Source: Burkholderiales bacterium (GTDB lineage: Bacteria > Pseudomonadota > Gammaproteobacteria > Burkholderiales > UBA11063). From it: 45,858 bases of DNA. Below, one piece after another: positions 9,886 to 19,160 of this stretch. Numbering within the stretch: position 1 is the first letter of the stretch; every line of letters begins with the position of its first letter. A program made the translations under genes and the position numbers. The notes beneath the pieces were generated by a model. That model was given only the letters and a program-made list of their open reading frames with translations. It searched no databases and was not told the DNA's origin. The stretch is from assembly GCA_019748155.1 (NCBI GenBank), contig JAIEPY010000095.1, positions 1 through 45,858 on the forward strand, read 5' to 3'.

Positions 9886-10791
9886 TTATTTGCGCACAAC
9901 ACAAGTAGGAAAGATGTATTTACTATCACCATAAATTGTGATATCATTAAAGCCCGCTTGCTTGAGTAAGCCACTTATCTGCTCAGTAGTACGAAAACAA
10001 CTCCAGCTAACCTCAAGGATTTCACCAAAAACAACTCTTGCCACATGATCATCATCATTATACTCTCCTGCTGTTTGTTCGCTAAGTTCAGGAAACAAAG
10101 GAGGGTAAGTTAAAAAACTAGTAACTAAAACACCACCAATTTTTAGAGCTTCATAAAGTTTAGTAAATAATTGGAGAACATCTTTATCTTCTGTCAAATA
10201 AATCGTCAAACCATTTGAGGAAATTAGATCAAAGTGGTTGTTAATTGTCAGGCTAAACGCATCTTGCTTTAAGTAGCTTATTTTAGGTGTTAAATTCAAT
10301 GCTGCATACTTTCGTTGTGACAAAAGCAATGAATCATTATCTAAATCTATTCCCGTTATCTGCAATTCATTAACTTGGCTAAAATCTAAATCTAATAGCT
10401 CACTCATTAAACCACAAGGAATTGCTGCAAGATGTGCCCCATTTTCAACTTTAGTCTGATTAATTTTCTTAAAAATCTGTTGCCGTTCATAAGTTGCATA
10501 AAATGGTTTCGAACGAAGTAAGCATTGCTCTAGCTCATGTAATTCATCAATTTGTTCACGCGGATAATTTATTGCATAATCAGTCCAATAACCATTGAGT
10601 CCACGATTAATTAACAAAAATTGTCCTAAATCAAATTGTGTTAGTTCTTCAAGCAACTTTAAGCGCAATGCTAATTCATCTGGTTCAGAGTATTTACATT
10701 GCAACCGTTGCTTACATTCTAAAATATTACTATTTAATATATTTTGATCTATTTGGGTATGCTTATGACTATAGTTGATGAATGATTGCAT
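9886..10791 (-). CDS. Class I SAM-dependent methyltransferase
   Basis: A 301-residue protein. The Rossmann SAM-binding features are AAIPCGLMSELLDLD (motif I position, with a PCG instead of the usual GxGxG), TGIDLDNDSL (motif II acidic residue), a motif III-like KQDAFSLT, and FDLISSNGLTIYL (motif IV/post-III). The N-terminal 110 residues are helical and probably confer substrate specificity. The substrate is unknown. Its ATG overlaps the TAA of the upstream permease gene (TAATG), so the two are translationally coupled. Confidence 0.75.
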   Translation of the reverse strand: MQSFINYSHKHTQIDQNILNSNILECKQRLQCKYSEPDELALRLKLLEELTQFDLGQFLLINRGLNGYWTDYAINYPREQIDELHELEQCLLRSKPFYATYERQQIFKKINQTKVENGAHLAAIPCGLMSELLDLDFSQVNELQITGIDLDNDSLLLSQRKYAALNLTPKISYLKQDAFSLTINNHFDLISSNGLTIYLTEDKDVLQLFTKLYEALKIGGVLVTSFLTYPPLFPELSEQTAGEYNDDDHVARVVFGEILEVSWSCFRTTEQISGLLKQAGFNDITIYGDSKYIFPTCVVRK

Positions 10792-11690
10792 TACATTTGA
10801 CTCCTTTTACTTTTGACTAATTTATTACGATACTGCGTATAAGTCATCCCAATAATCACTAACAAAATTATAGCGATAGCTAAATAAGTACTCGTTGAAA
10901 ATTGCTGCTGAAAAATAAAATAACCGTAGATAACTCCGGTTAATGCAGCAATTGCATTAACCAAAGAATAATAGACTGAGCCAACCATTTTAATTATAAC
11001 AAACAATAAAATATAGCCAAGCGTAGATAAAAATACTTCTAGTAAAATCAACGCAGAACTAAGATCATTAAAACGCAGCGGGTAGTACCCATGCTGAATC
11101 ACGGTTAAAGGGCTCACACACAGAGTTGACACCATCAGCATCCACAAGGCATAGTTTAAAACACTAGCACGCCCCGGATGAAAGCGCGAGAGGTAAACGG
11201 CGCAAAACGCATAACTAAATGGAATCAATAAAGCAAGATATAACCAAGCACTCCCCAAATCAAGAGTCAGATTGTGTCTATTAGGAACTATGATTAGAAT
11301 AACCCCAATTAAGCCAAGTAAAATCAATAATAAGCGGCTGATTGAGAATTTCTCATCACCAAAAGCTAACGCTAAAGGATAGGTAAAAATTGGCGATAAA
11401 TTGGCTAATACGGTAAGTAATCCCGAAGGGATGTGCGCTGCTGCAAAATAAATTAATAGATTAGGAATTACGATTCCAAAAACACCACAGAGGAGTGCAT
11501 AAACCGCACCTGCTTTTTCCAGCCATAGTTCGCCGCGTATAGCTTGGATGCATAGCAAGATAACAAAAGGTCCAAATGATTGCCAAAATGCATAACCATA
11601 GGGGTTTACACCATGCGTCATACAATATCCGGCAATCGCATAACCGCTTGCCCAATCAATACCCAAAAGGATCAACAAAAATAATGCCAC
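10791..11690 (-). CDS. EamA/DMT-family permease
   Basis: A 299-residue protein with about ten membrane helices arranged as two EamA repeats, a drug/metabolite transporter. Typical segments are PNLLIYFAAAHIPSGLLTVLANLSPIFTYPLA at the end of repeat 1 and the IYGYFIFQQQFS stretch in repeat 2; a basic tail follows (KSKRS). The start codon is GTG with GGGTAAG upstream. It overlaps the methyltransferase gene by one base, suggesting that the pair handle a common compound, though which one cannot be told. Confidence 0.85.
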   Translation of the reverse strand: MALFLLILLGIDWASGYAIAGYCMTHGVNPYGYAFWQSFGPFVILLCIQAIRGELWLEKAGAVYALLCGVFGIVIPNLLIYFAAAHIPSGLLTVLANLSPIFTYPLALAFGDEKFSISRLLLILLGLIGVILIIVPNRHNLTLDLGSAWLYLALLIPFSYAFCAVYLSRFHPGRASVLNYALWMLMVSTLCVSPLTVIQHGYYPLRFNDLSSALILLEVFLSTLGYILLFVIIKMVGSVYYSLVNAIAALTGVIYGYFIFQQQFSTSTYLAIAIILLVIIGMTYTQYRNKLVKSKRSQM

Positions 11691-11725
11691 GTTATACTTA
11701 CCCGTGAATTAGTTTTAAAGTGAAT

Positions 11726-11751
11726 AAACCCGCAGGATAGCGTGCGGGTTT
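11726..11751 (-). terminator. Terminator after secA
   Basis: A perfect 9-bp inverted repeat AAACCCGCA/TGCGGGTTT with an 8-base loop lies 20 bases beyond the secA stop codon on the minus strand. The A and T ends of the arms provide the U-rich 3' side. Confidence 0.8.
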
Positions 11752-11771
11752 AAGAAACAATCTAAACATTG

Positions 11772-14669
11772 CTAAGCTAATGCACCGTGGCAATGTTTGT
11801 ATTTTTTACCACTACCACATGGGCATGGTGCATTACGGCTAATTGGCTGCTCTTGCTCACCAGAACTGCTGCTAAGTGCAGACATTGGCTCACGATGAAC
11901 ATTACTCACACGTGACTCATCAACATCATCAAAACTATCCTCATTTGGCACATCATCCATACCTTGTAAGCGCACCGTAAAGAGAACTTTAACGATATCT
12001 TGCTTAATCCCATCCAACATTTGAGCAAATAGATTAAATGATTCTTTTTTGTACTCTTGTTTTGGATCTTTTTGGGCATAACCACGCAAACCAATACCTT
12101 GACGTAAATGCTCTAGTTGAGTCAAATGATCGCGCCAGTAATGATCCAGATGCTGCAATAAAACGCCACGTTCAAAGCGAGTAGCTTGCGCATTAACCAC
12201 CGTTTCGGCCACTTGATTAAACATCGCCATAACTTCATCACGACTATCTGTTTCAGCAAATTTCTCAACAAAAGAACCATCACTAGTTCCGCCATTTTGT
12301 AAAACAAACCCATCTAAGGCCGCTAAATTCCATTCTTCACGAGCATCGGGTAACATAGTCGTCGCAAATTGTTCAACCTCAAGCCGAATCCGAGCTTTAA
12401 AGTTATCTAATTTAGCATGATAACTATCCAAAGCAAAGCTAACTAATTCTTCACGAAGCTCATTTTCATCAAAACTAGAATTTCCATCAATTTTAGCTTT
12501 AACGGCAAAATTTAAATGATATTCATCTTTTAACACTTTCTCTAGACCCGCAATATCCCACGCATCTTCCATTGATTTGGGTGGAATATACTCATCAAAT
12601 AAATCACCAATCACACCATTAATCATATTATTACTCATTGGTGACAGATCATCAGAAGTTAAAACTTCATCACGCTGAGTATAAATCACTTTACGTTGAG
12701 CATTCGCCACATCATCGTAATCCAATAATTGTTTACGGATATCAAAATTATGACCTTCGACCTTACGCTGGGCAGACTCAATTGAGCGTGATAATAAACG
12801 ATGTTCAATCGCCTCACCTGGCTGCATACCAAGACGCTGCATCATGCCACGCATCCGTTCACCACCAAAAATGCGTAACAATGAATCATCTAATGAAAGA
12901 TAGAAACGCGAAGCACCATGATCTCCCTGACGACCTGAACGACCACGCAATTGATTATCAATCCGCCGTGACTCATGGCGCTCAGTACCAACAATATACA
13001 GACCACCAGCCGCCAAAACAAGCGCATTGCGTTCTTGCCATTGTGCCATAATCTCGTCGACTTTAGCTTGCTGCTCTTCTATACTCAAGCTCTCATCTGC
13101 TCTTACAGCTGCAATCATTGGTTTAGGATTACCGCCTAAGATAATATCAGTACCACGACCCGCCATATTGGTAGCAACGGTAATATTTCCTGGATATCCA
13201 GCCTGAACGATAATCTCAGCCTCACTCGCATGCTGTTTGGCATTAAGCACTGAATGTTTCATTTCAGCCTTAGTCAATAGGCTTGATAATAGCTCAGAAT
13301 TTTCAACTGAGGTAGTACCAACCAATGAAGGCTGACCTTTGGCGGCACATTCTTTTAAATCTTCGATGATTGCGTTAAATTTATCTTCGACATTCATGTA
13401 GATTTTATCGTTGTAATCTTTACGCACCATTGGTTTATTGGTTGGAATTACTACAGTTTCCAAAGAATAAATCTGTTGGAACTCATATGCTTCTGTATCG
13501 GCAGTACCAGTCATACCTGAGAGTTTTTTGTACATCCGGAAATAATTTTGGAAGGTAATTGATGCCATGGTTTGATTTTCGCGCTGAATCTCAACGCCTT
13601 CTTTGGCTTCAACCGCTTGATGTAAACCATCCGACCAACGACGACCGGACATCAAACGCCCGGTAAATTCATCGACAATCACTACTTCACCATCCTGGAT
13701 TACATAATGTTGATCACGGAAATAAACATAATGTGCACGCATTGCTGCAATCAAATGATGCATCAAACTAATGTTGTTAACATTATAAAGACTATCACCT
13801 TCTTTAATTAAGCCCATTTCGGCTAAAATTTCTTCTACTCTAACATGTCCAGCTTCAGATAAGACGATGTTATGATGTTTCTCATCAACCCAGAAATCAC
13901 CTTCGCTGCTATCTTCTGCTTCTTGTTTAATTAACAACGGAGGTACACTATTGAGTGCACGATATAAATCATCTGAGCCCTCAGCCGGGCCAGATATGAT
14001 TAATGGAGTTCGCGCTTCATCAATTAAAATCGAATCAACCTCATCGACAATCGCAAAAGATAATTTACGTTGTACTTTTTGATTAGCTTCAAAAACCATA
14101 TTATCACGCAAATAATCAAAACCAAATTCATTATTCGTACCATAAGTAATATCACAAGCATAAGCTGCAGCTTTAGCATCATGATCCATATCCGGCAGAT
14201 TTACCCCAACACTTAGACCTAAAAACTCAAACAACGGACGCACGGTTTCGGCATCGCGTTTTGCCAAATAATCATTTACGGTTACAACATGGACACCATC
14301 ACCAGTAATTGCATTTAAGTAAGCTGGCAAAGTTGCCACTAGGGTTTTACCCTCACCAGTACGCATCTCGGCAATTTTATTGTCATTTAAAACCATACCA
14401 CCAATTAACTGTACGTCAAAATGGCGCATATTCAGCACCCGTTTACAAGCTTCGCGACAAACAGCAAAGACCTCAGGTAGAAGCTTGGCAATACCCTCAC
14501 CATCCTGATGCCGTTTCTTAAACTCTTCAGTTTTAGCTTGCAATTCGCTATCACTTAACGGACTAACATCTTTTTCCAAGGCATTAATTTGTGTCACTAC
14601 ACGGAAATATTGCTTTAATAAACGCTCATTGCGCGTCCCGAAAACTTTATAAACTAATTTTTTTAGCAT
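11772..14669 (-). CDS. secA: Preprotein translocase ATPase SecA
   Basis: A 965-residue motor protein of Sec export. Walker A MRTGEGKT is at residues 102-109, exactly as in E. coli; the DEAD-type [36 protein letters not shown] and [15 protein letters not shown] motifs of NBD1/NBD2 follow. The C-terminus ends in a SEC-C zinc motif ([17 protein letters not shown]), which binds SecB. At 965 residues it is some 60 longer than the E. coli protein, mainly in the C-terminal scaffold and linker. The stretch before the ATG has only a weak ribosome site (AAGA) and a 94-base leader region. Confidence 0.99.
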   Translation of the reverse strand: MLKKLVYKVFGTRNERLLKQYFRVVTQINALEKDVSPLSDSELQAKTEEFKKRHQDGEGIAKLLPEVFAVCREACKRVLNMRHFDVQLIGGMVLNDNKIAEMRTGEGKTLVATLPAYLNAITGDGVHVVTVNDYLAKRDAETVRPLFEFLGLSVGVNLPDMDHDAKAAAYACDITYGTNNEFGFDYLRDNMVFEANQKVQRKLSFAIVDEVDSILIDEARTPLIISGPAEGSDDLYRALNSVPPLLIKQEAEDSSEGDFWVDEKHHNIVLSEAGHVRVEEILAEMGLIKEGDSLYNVNNISLMHHLIAAMRAHYVYFRDQHYVIQDGEVVIVDEFTGRLMSGRRWSDGLHQAVEAKEGVEIQRENQTMASITFQNYFRMYKKLSGMTGTADTEAYEFQQIYSLETVVIPTNKPMVRKDYNDKIYMNVEDKFNAIIEDLKECAAKGQPSLVGTTSVENSELLSSLLTKAEMKHSVLNAKQHASEAEIIVQAGYPGNITVATNMAGRGTDIILGGNPKPMIAAVRADESLSIEEQQAKVDEIMAQWQERNALVLAAGGLYIVGTERHESRRIDNQLRGRSGRQGDHGASRFYLSLDDSLLRIFGGERMRGMMQRLGMQPGEAIEHRLLSRSIESAQRKVEGHNFDIRKQLLDYDDVANAQRKVIYTQRDEVLTSDDLSPMSNNMINGVIGDLFDEYIPPKSMEDAWDIAGLEKVLKDEYHLNFAVKAKIDGNSSFDENELREELVSFALDSYHAKLDNFKARIRLEVEQFATTMLPDAREEWNLAALDGFVLQNGGTSDGSFVEKFAETDSRDEVMAMFNQVAETVVNAQATRFERGVLLQHLDHYWRDHLTQLEHLRQGIGLRGYAQKDPKQEYKKESFNLFAQMLDGIKQDIVKVLFTVRLQGMDDVPNEDSFDDVDESRVSNVHREPMSALSSSSGEQEQPISRNAPCPCGSGKKYKHCHGALA

Positions 14670-14692
14670 AATCTTAATCTTATCTGGTTATG

Positions 14693-14749
14693 AGGGTGTA
14701 CCCTAGGTTAATATCTGAATAGTTTTGACATAAGCGAGTGATTTTACCA
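14693..14749 (-). promoter_or_regulatory. Possible secA promoter and near-palindrome
   Basis: On the minus strand TGGTAAAAT at 14749-14741 resembles an extended -10 (TAAAAT, 5 of 6), about 72 bases before the secA ATG. Between it and the gene, AGGGT-GT-ACCCT at 14693-14704 is a 5-bp inverted repeat that could be an operator or part of the leader fold. Both are only sequence resemblance. Confidence 0.3.
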
Positions 14750-14763
14750 TAATTTAGAGCTAG

Positions 14764-15585
14764 CTAGCTAAGAAAGAAATTTACTACGTCGCGGGCAATC
14801 GTTCTAGGGTTAGCATGGAGGAAAAAATGCCCGCCATCTGGGTAAACTACTAATTTGGCATTAGGAATTGAATTAGACAGAACTTCGCAAGCAGAGCGAG
14901 GCACAACTAAATCATTGCGCGCCCATAGTACGAGAACGGGAAGTTTTATCAATGCCAAAGCTTGTGTGTCAACACCACGCCACGCCACAACCGCATAATC
15001 CTGCAACTCCTTAGCATCAAAATTAAAGCGATACTGATAATCGCTGATTGTTGGTGCTGATTGAGTAATGAGATCTTTTAGTGTTTCACGGGGAGGTCTT
15101 GAGAAAAACATGCCATAGAGTTTGCGACGAAACTCATTTGCCGGAATATGTTCGCTATTGGCAACTAAATCAACAAAATCAGGGCTGGTATAATTGGCAT
15201 GAGGCACCGTCGCAAGTAATACAGCCCCACCCAACAAATCAGGAAACTGTTGCATAATTGTCTGAGTTATCATACCACCCATCGACCAGCCAAAAACTAA
15301 GGGGCGAACTAACCCTTTAGCCTCAATAAAATCAACTACATCTAGCGCCATTCCTTGCATAGAATACTCATTGCGTGAGTCTGACAACCCCACTTTACGA
15401 TTATCCAGCAGATAGACACAATAATGTTTAGCTAATTCATCAATAAAATGCTTATTCCAGTGATAAAGCGTTCCAGAATATCCCACAATCAAAAGCAGCG
15501 GCGTACCACTGCCTACCTGACAATATCCAACTTGCCCATTTTTAGTATTGATTAACTGATAATCCAGAACAGCTTCTAAAGACAT
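14764..15585 (-). CDS. Alpha/beta hydrolase
   Basis: A 273-residue alpha/beta-fold hydrolase. The nucleophile elbow is GWSMGGM with Ser101, the acid is probably the Asp in WARNDLVVP, and the histidine lies in GGHFFLH near the C-terminus. No signal peptide is seen, so it is cytoplasmic. It ends the fadE-ACBP operon, five bases after the ACBP stop, which suggests a thioesterase or esterase role in acyl-CoA metabolism, but the family covers many substrates. Confidence 0.85.
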   Translation of the reverse strand: MSLEAVLDYQLINTKNGQVGYCQVGSGTPLLLIVGYSGTLYHWNKHFIDELAKHYCVYLLDNRKVGLSDSRNEYSMQGMALDVVDFIEAKGLVRPLVFGWSMGGMITQTIMQQFPDLLGGAVLLATVPHANYTSPDFVDLVANSEHIPANEFRRKLYGMFFSRPPRETLKDLITQSAPTISDYQYRFNFDAKELQDYAVVAWRGVDTQALALIKLPVLVLWARNDLVVPRSACEVLSNSIPNAKLVVYPDGGHFFLHANPRTIARDVVNFFLS

Positions 15586-15590
15586 ATAAG

Positions 15591-15848
15591 CTACTTACCT
15601 TCAAAAATAGCTAGGTATCCAGACATTGCTTTATCTTTATCCCAGCCTTTGATGGCATTCCAGGCACTCCATTTAGCACGTTCGACCATATTTAAAACAC
15701 TCGGGCATTCCCCCTGAACATCCCCAACTGTGGCTTGCTTATAAAAAGCATATAATTTTAATTTTTGCGTATTGTTTGGCTGAAAATCAATACTTGCTTC
15801 ACGTACGGCAGTTACCATTTCATTAAATTTTTGTTCTAAATCACTCAT
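15591..15848 (-). CDS. Acyl-CoA-binding protein (ACBP)
   Basis: An 85-residue protein matching the four-helix ACBP family in length and signature: KLKLYAFYKQATVGDV in helix 2 (the YKQATxG core with Tyr and Lys that bind the CoA adenine and phosphate) and AKWSAWNAIKG in helix 3. ACBP binds long-chain acyl-CoA in the cytosol and is mostly eukaryotic, with scattered bacterial members. It sits between fadE (13 bases upstream) and the hydrolase (5 bases downstream) with ribosome site GGAGATAAAGA, so it is clearly part of the fatty-acid operon. Confidence 0.93.
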   Translation of the reverse strand: MSDLEQKFNEMVTAVREASIDFQPNNTQKLKLYAFYKQATVGDVQGECPSVLNMVERAKWSAWNAIKGWDKDKAMSGYLAIFEGK

Positions 15849-15861
15849 TCTTTATCTCCAT

Positions 15862-18315
15862 TTAATTAGTTGCATTCCAAGACGGATGGGCATTCTTCGG
15901 ACCTAGCTCATAAGGGCTAAATTCATCAACTTGAATCACTTCATCGCTATATTTAGCGCTTAACTCCAATTTTTCAAGTTCTTCCGGTGTAATTATCCCA
16001 AGTTCTAATGCTTTAGCCGCATTCTTTGCAGGGTTTACTTTAGGTAACAGTTTGTTTTTCATTGCCTGAATAATTTTAGCTTTAACCGGCGCAGCAGCAA
16101 GAGCGGCTTGGAAAGCTTGTTCCATACGCCCAACCAAATCATCCATAACCGGATTTAGATAAATTTCACGTTTAAATTGCTGACGCGTTTCACCATCACT
16201 AAGTAAAGCCTTAGCAATCTTATGCTCCAAATAGTCACTGGGAGCACTATGTGGTAAACCATATGGAAATAAAGCAAAACGATAAAACTTCGCTAAAGGT
16301 CGCACAGAGAAATTAGCCAAAGTATCAACTAACGCATGTTGCGCTAAATATAAACAATTCTCCAATGACCATTTAACAAATATTTCATCAGCAGCAGGCT
16401 CACCATGATCTTTAAAATATTTAAGGGTTGCACTTGCCATATAAAGATAACTCATCGCATCACCAAGTCTGGCAGAAATGCGCTCTTTAATTTTTATATT
16501 ACCATTTAATACAATTAACACCATATCACTAACCACTGCGGCAGCTGAAGATAAACGCGTAATTTGTTTATAGTAACTGTTAAAGCGTGAATTATAGCCA
16601 GCTGCAAATTTCCCAGCCGTGAAAGCATGAAATAAAGCTCGGGTTTTATTCTGCGCAAAATAGCCAATATGCCCCAAAATAGCTTTATCAAATTTAGCTA
16701 AGCCATTTTCTTGCATCAATGATTCATAAATCTTACGAATACATGGATGACAGCGCATTGCACCTTGCCCAAAAATCATCAGATTACGCGTCATAATGTT
16801 AGCACCTTCGACCGTAATCGCAATTGGTACTCCCTGATACATTCGCCCTAGATAATTATTTGGTCCCAGAATAATTGCACGTCCACCATGAATATCCATT
16901 GCCCAATTTAAGACCGTGCGACCATTCTCAGTTAAATGATATTTGGCAATTGCGGAAGCAACTGATGGACGGATTCCGCCATCAACCGCAGCGACTGTAA
17001 ATTGACGGGTAGCATTCATCATATAAGTTAAGCCACCGATCTTGCCTAGCCCCTCTTCTACACCTTCAAAGCTACCGATTGACACTTTAAATTGCTCACG
17101 CACCAAGGCATAAGCCGAAGTAGTTACGCTTGATAATAAAGCATTAGCAGTGCCACAGCCAGGTAAAGAAATCGCACGGCCGATTGAGAGACATTCAACT
17201 AACATCCGCCAGCCTTCACCAGCCATTTTTTGTCCACCGATAACCCAGTCCATCGGGATAAATGAATCTTTTATCCGCACAGTACCGTTCATAAAGATTT
17301 GATCTAGTGGAAGCAAGCGATTACCAATTTCTAAACCAGGATGATCATGGGGTAATAAAGCACAAGTAATCCCGATCCTGCCCACACCACCAAGTAAACC
17401 ATCCGGATCTTTTAATTGAAATGCCAAGCCAACCAATGTTGCCACTGGAGCTAAGGTAATATAGCGTTTGTCTACATTTTGCAGACGAATTCCAAGCATA
17501 ACTTTACCGTTAAATTCTTGCATACAAACAATTCCCAGATCAGGAATCGAAGTCGCATCAGAACCAGCAGTTGGCCCGGTAAGTGCAAAGCAAGGAATTT
17601 CTTCACCACGTGCCAAACGTGGTAAATAATAGTTTTTTTGCTCCTCCGTCCCATAATGATATAAAAGTTCACCAGGACCTAAGGAATTAGGTACCATTAC
17701 CGTTACGGCAGCAGAGCTACTGCGAGTAGCTACTTTCATTACAATCTCAGAATGAGCAGCGGCTGAAAACCCTTTACCGCCAAATTCTTTTTTGATAACT
17801 AAGCCAAAAAAGCCTTTTGTCCGCATAAAGTCCCAGACCTCACTCGGGAAATCTTTAACCTTATGCGTTGCTTCCCAGTCATTAACCATCGCACATAATT
17901 GATTAGTTTCATTAGCGAGGAAGTCTTGCTCTTCCTGACTTAGCGTAAATTTTTGTAAACCATGCAGTTTATTAAAATCAGGTTTACCCTGAAAAATATC
18001 TTTTTCCCACCAAGAATCACCCGCATCAAGCGCTAATTGCTCGGTTTCCGAAATTGATGGCAGAATTTTCTTAGCTCGATTATAGATTGGTCTTGTAATC
18101 AATCTTCTTAGAAATGTTATATTACCAAATATGATTACCACCGCAGTGATTATTGCCAGCAGCGCATAAAGAATTAAATTAATTGAAGCACCTACCAATG
18201 GATAAGTTCCAATAAAGTAGGCAAGCATTACCAGCGACCATAGCCAAATCCGTGGCTTATGATAAATCACGAGTAAATTTAACAGCAATAAAACGATAAT
18301 GAATAAGTAACTCAT
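15862..18315 (-). CDS. fadE: Acyl-CoA dehydrogenase FadE
   Basis: An 817-residue flavoprotein that carries out the first oxidation of beta-oxidation. It aligns with E. coli FadE (814) throughout: N-terminal hydrophobic helices (about 1-75), TWWEKDIFQGKPDF-like DSWWEKDIFQGKPD, NSLGPGELLYHYGTEEQK, ALTGPTAGSDA, KRYITLAPVATLVGLAF, KMAGEGWRMLVECLSIGR, and AITVEGANIMTRNLMIFGQGA. The N-terminal helices suggest membrane attachment. Ribosome site GAGGGTGA precedes the ATG. It heads an operon with ACBP and a hydrolase and has a shared fad site at 18428-18444 in its promoter. Confidence 0.97.
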   Translation of the reverse strand: MSYLFIIVLLLLNLLVIYHKPRIWLWSLVMLAYFIGTYPLVGASINLILYALLAIITAVVIIFGNITFLRRLITRPIYNRAKKILPSISETEQLALDAGDSWWEKDIFQGKPDFNKLHGLQKFTLSQEEQDFLANETNQLCAMVNDWEATHKVKDFPSEVWDFMRTKGFFGLVIKKEFGGKGFSAAAHSEIVMKVATRSSSAAVTVMVPNSLGPGELLYHYGTEEQKNYYLPRLARGEEIPCFALTGPTAGSDATSIPDLGIVCMQEFNGKVMLGIRLQNVDKRYITLAPVATLVGLAFQLKDPDGLLGGVGRIGITCALLPHDHPGLEIGNRLLPLDQIFMNGTVRIKDSFIPMDWVIGGQKMAGEGWRMLVECLSIGRAISLPGCGTANALLSSVTTSAYALVREQFKVSIGSFEGVEEGLGKIGGLTYMMNATRQFTVAAVDGGIRPSVASAIAKYHLTENGRTVLNWAMDIHGGRAIILGPNNYLGRMYQGVPIAITVEGANIMTRNLMIFGQGAMRCHPCIRKIYESLMQENGLAKFDKAILGHIGYFAQNKTRALFHAFTAGKFAAGYNSRFNSYYKQITRLSSAAAVVSDMVLIVLNGNIKIKERISARLGDAMSYLYMASATLKYFKDHGEPAADEIFVKWSLENCLYLAQHALVDTLANFSVRPLAKFYRFALFPYGLPHSAPSDYLEHKIAKALLSDGETRQQFKREIYLNPVMDDLVGRMEQAFQAALAAAPVKAKIIQAMKNKLLPKVNPAKNAAKALELGIITPEELEKLELSAKYSDEVIQVDEFSPYELGPKNAHPSWNATN

Positions 18316-18404
18316 AATAATTCACCCTCATAAAAACCTACTTAATCAATGCAAAAGCACTGAACCTTCTAAGCCTTGTGGCTCAATTTTCCGTACAATG
18401 TTAG

Positions 18405-18444
18405 AGTGTAATACATATGCTGATAAATTACATCATGCGATGCA
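18405..18444 (-). promoter_or_regulatory. fadE promoter with shared fad site
   Basis: On the minus strand the 17-mer TGCATCGCATGATGTAA (18444-18428) ends in ATGTAA, which could serve as a weak -35; 17 bases further lies TACACT (18410-18405) as -10. The fadB-type gene has the same 17-mer with one change, and at the same 17-base distance a TACAAT. The coincidence of sequence and spacing in front of two beta-oxidation operons supports a shared regulator site overlapping the -35. Confidence 0.6.
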
Positions 18445-18838
18445 AAATAAACGCTTATGTTTAGCTAGATAAAAAGTCAATAAAGAAAAACTTGATAGCC
18501 AGAGCAGCACGTATGGGCTTGGTGTTAACTAAAGTCGCTCGTGCTGCAAATGTGTAGCGCTGTGTCATTGGAAATAAATATCAAGAATTACCATACTACT
18601 CAATCAATCTATCACATTTTACGATAGATGGTATCATAATCTAGCTATTTTAAAATAAGATATATTTCTAATATAATTATTCATAACACCATAAACATTT
18701 AAGGTAGCAACTTATAGATAAGTGCTAGTATGTACTGAGAACTACACAAAGTTAATTAAACAATGACAAAACTAAAATGATAAAATTCGCGCGCATATAA
18801 ATAAGCGCCATCAAAGCATTAAATAAGGACAACACCGC
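18445..18838. other. Intergenic stretch without a gene
   Basis: No credible coding frame is seen in this AT-rich gap. It holds two hairpin-forming inverted repeats: GCAGCACG/CGTGCTGC (18504-18511 and 18540-18547, 28-base loop) and ATCTATC/GATAGAT (18607-18613 and 18623-18629). Neither is followed by a T tract. The first has higher G+C than its surroundings and could be a small structured RNA or the remnant of one, but there is no further support. Confidence 0.4.
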
Positions 18839-19037
18839 ATGGATAGCACACTAAATTACCTAAAATCTCTAACAGAGAAGTTGCATTATGCAACTGCCAT
18901 AAAAAAATCTGCAGACGTTATTTGCTGCAGTAGTTGAGCATAAGACCATAAAACTATGGTCAATATTTAATAAACGGTCGGACTGTGTAAAAATGAGTAG
19001 GTTACTTGTGCTGGAAGATGCCAAAAACATGCAATAG
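18839..19037 (+). pseudogene. Degraded small phage-type HTH regulator (candidate)
   Basis: An ATG with AAGGAC upstream opens a 32-residue frame (MDSTLNYLKSLTEKLHYAT...), which resembles the N-terminus of small phage or plasmid helix-turn-helix proteins. It stops at 18937. Shifting one base at an ATTTGC run gives VIAAVVEHKTIKLWSIFNK, like the C-terminal helix of the same proteins, and that frame runs on to a TAG at 19035-19037. The central HTH segment is missing. I read this as a regulator relic with an internal deletion plus a frameshift. Recognition is from remembered family character only. Confidence 0.35.
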
Positions 19038-19088
19038 AGGAATTTGGGATAAAGCAGCTCATGCAGCTTATGATGCGGGGTTATTAAA

Positions 19089-19160
19089 ATGTCAAATAAT
19101 AGTTTGTGTAGTTCTCAGGATGATTTATCGTATTCAAACTATGGCGGCGTTGGGGAATAA
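19089..19160 (+). CDS. Possible 23-residue leader peptide coupled to the barrel gene
   Basis: ATG at 19089 with GGGG about 8 bases upstream opens a 23-residue frame ending YSNYGGVGE. Its TAA shares an A with the ATG of the outer-membrane protein gene (TAATG at 19158-19162). The overlap would couple translation, since the barrel gene itself lacks a good ribosome site apart from the GGGG at the end of this frame. It may equally be a remnant of the degraded sequence just upstream. Confidence 0.3.
   Translation: MSNNSLCSSQDDLSYSNYGGVGE

Noticed and set aside
12638-13051. 137-residue plus-strand frame inside secA
   Set aside because: It lies fully opposite the conserved secA coding sequence and its His/Tyr/Gln-rich product looks like an antisense shadow.
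14755-14770. GCTAGCTAGCTA simple repeat at the end of the hydrolase gene
   Set aside because: It is short, partly coding, and has no T tract or second copy; a chance repeat is sufficient.
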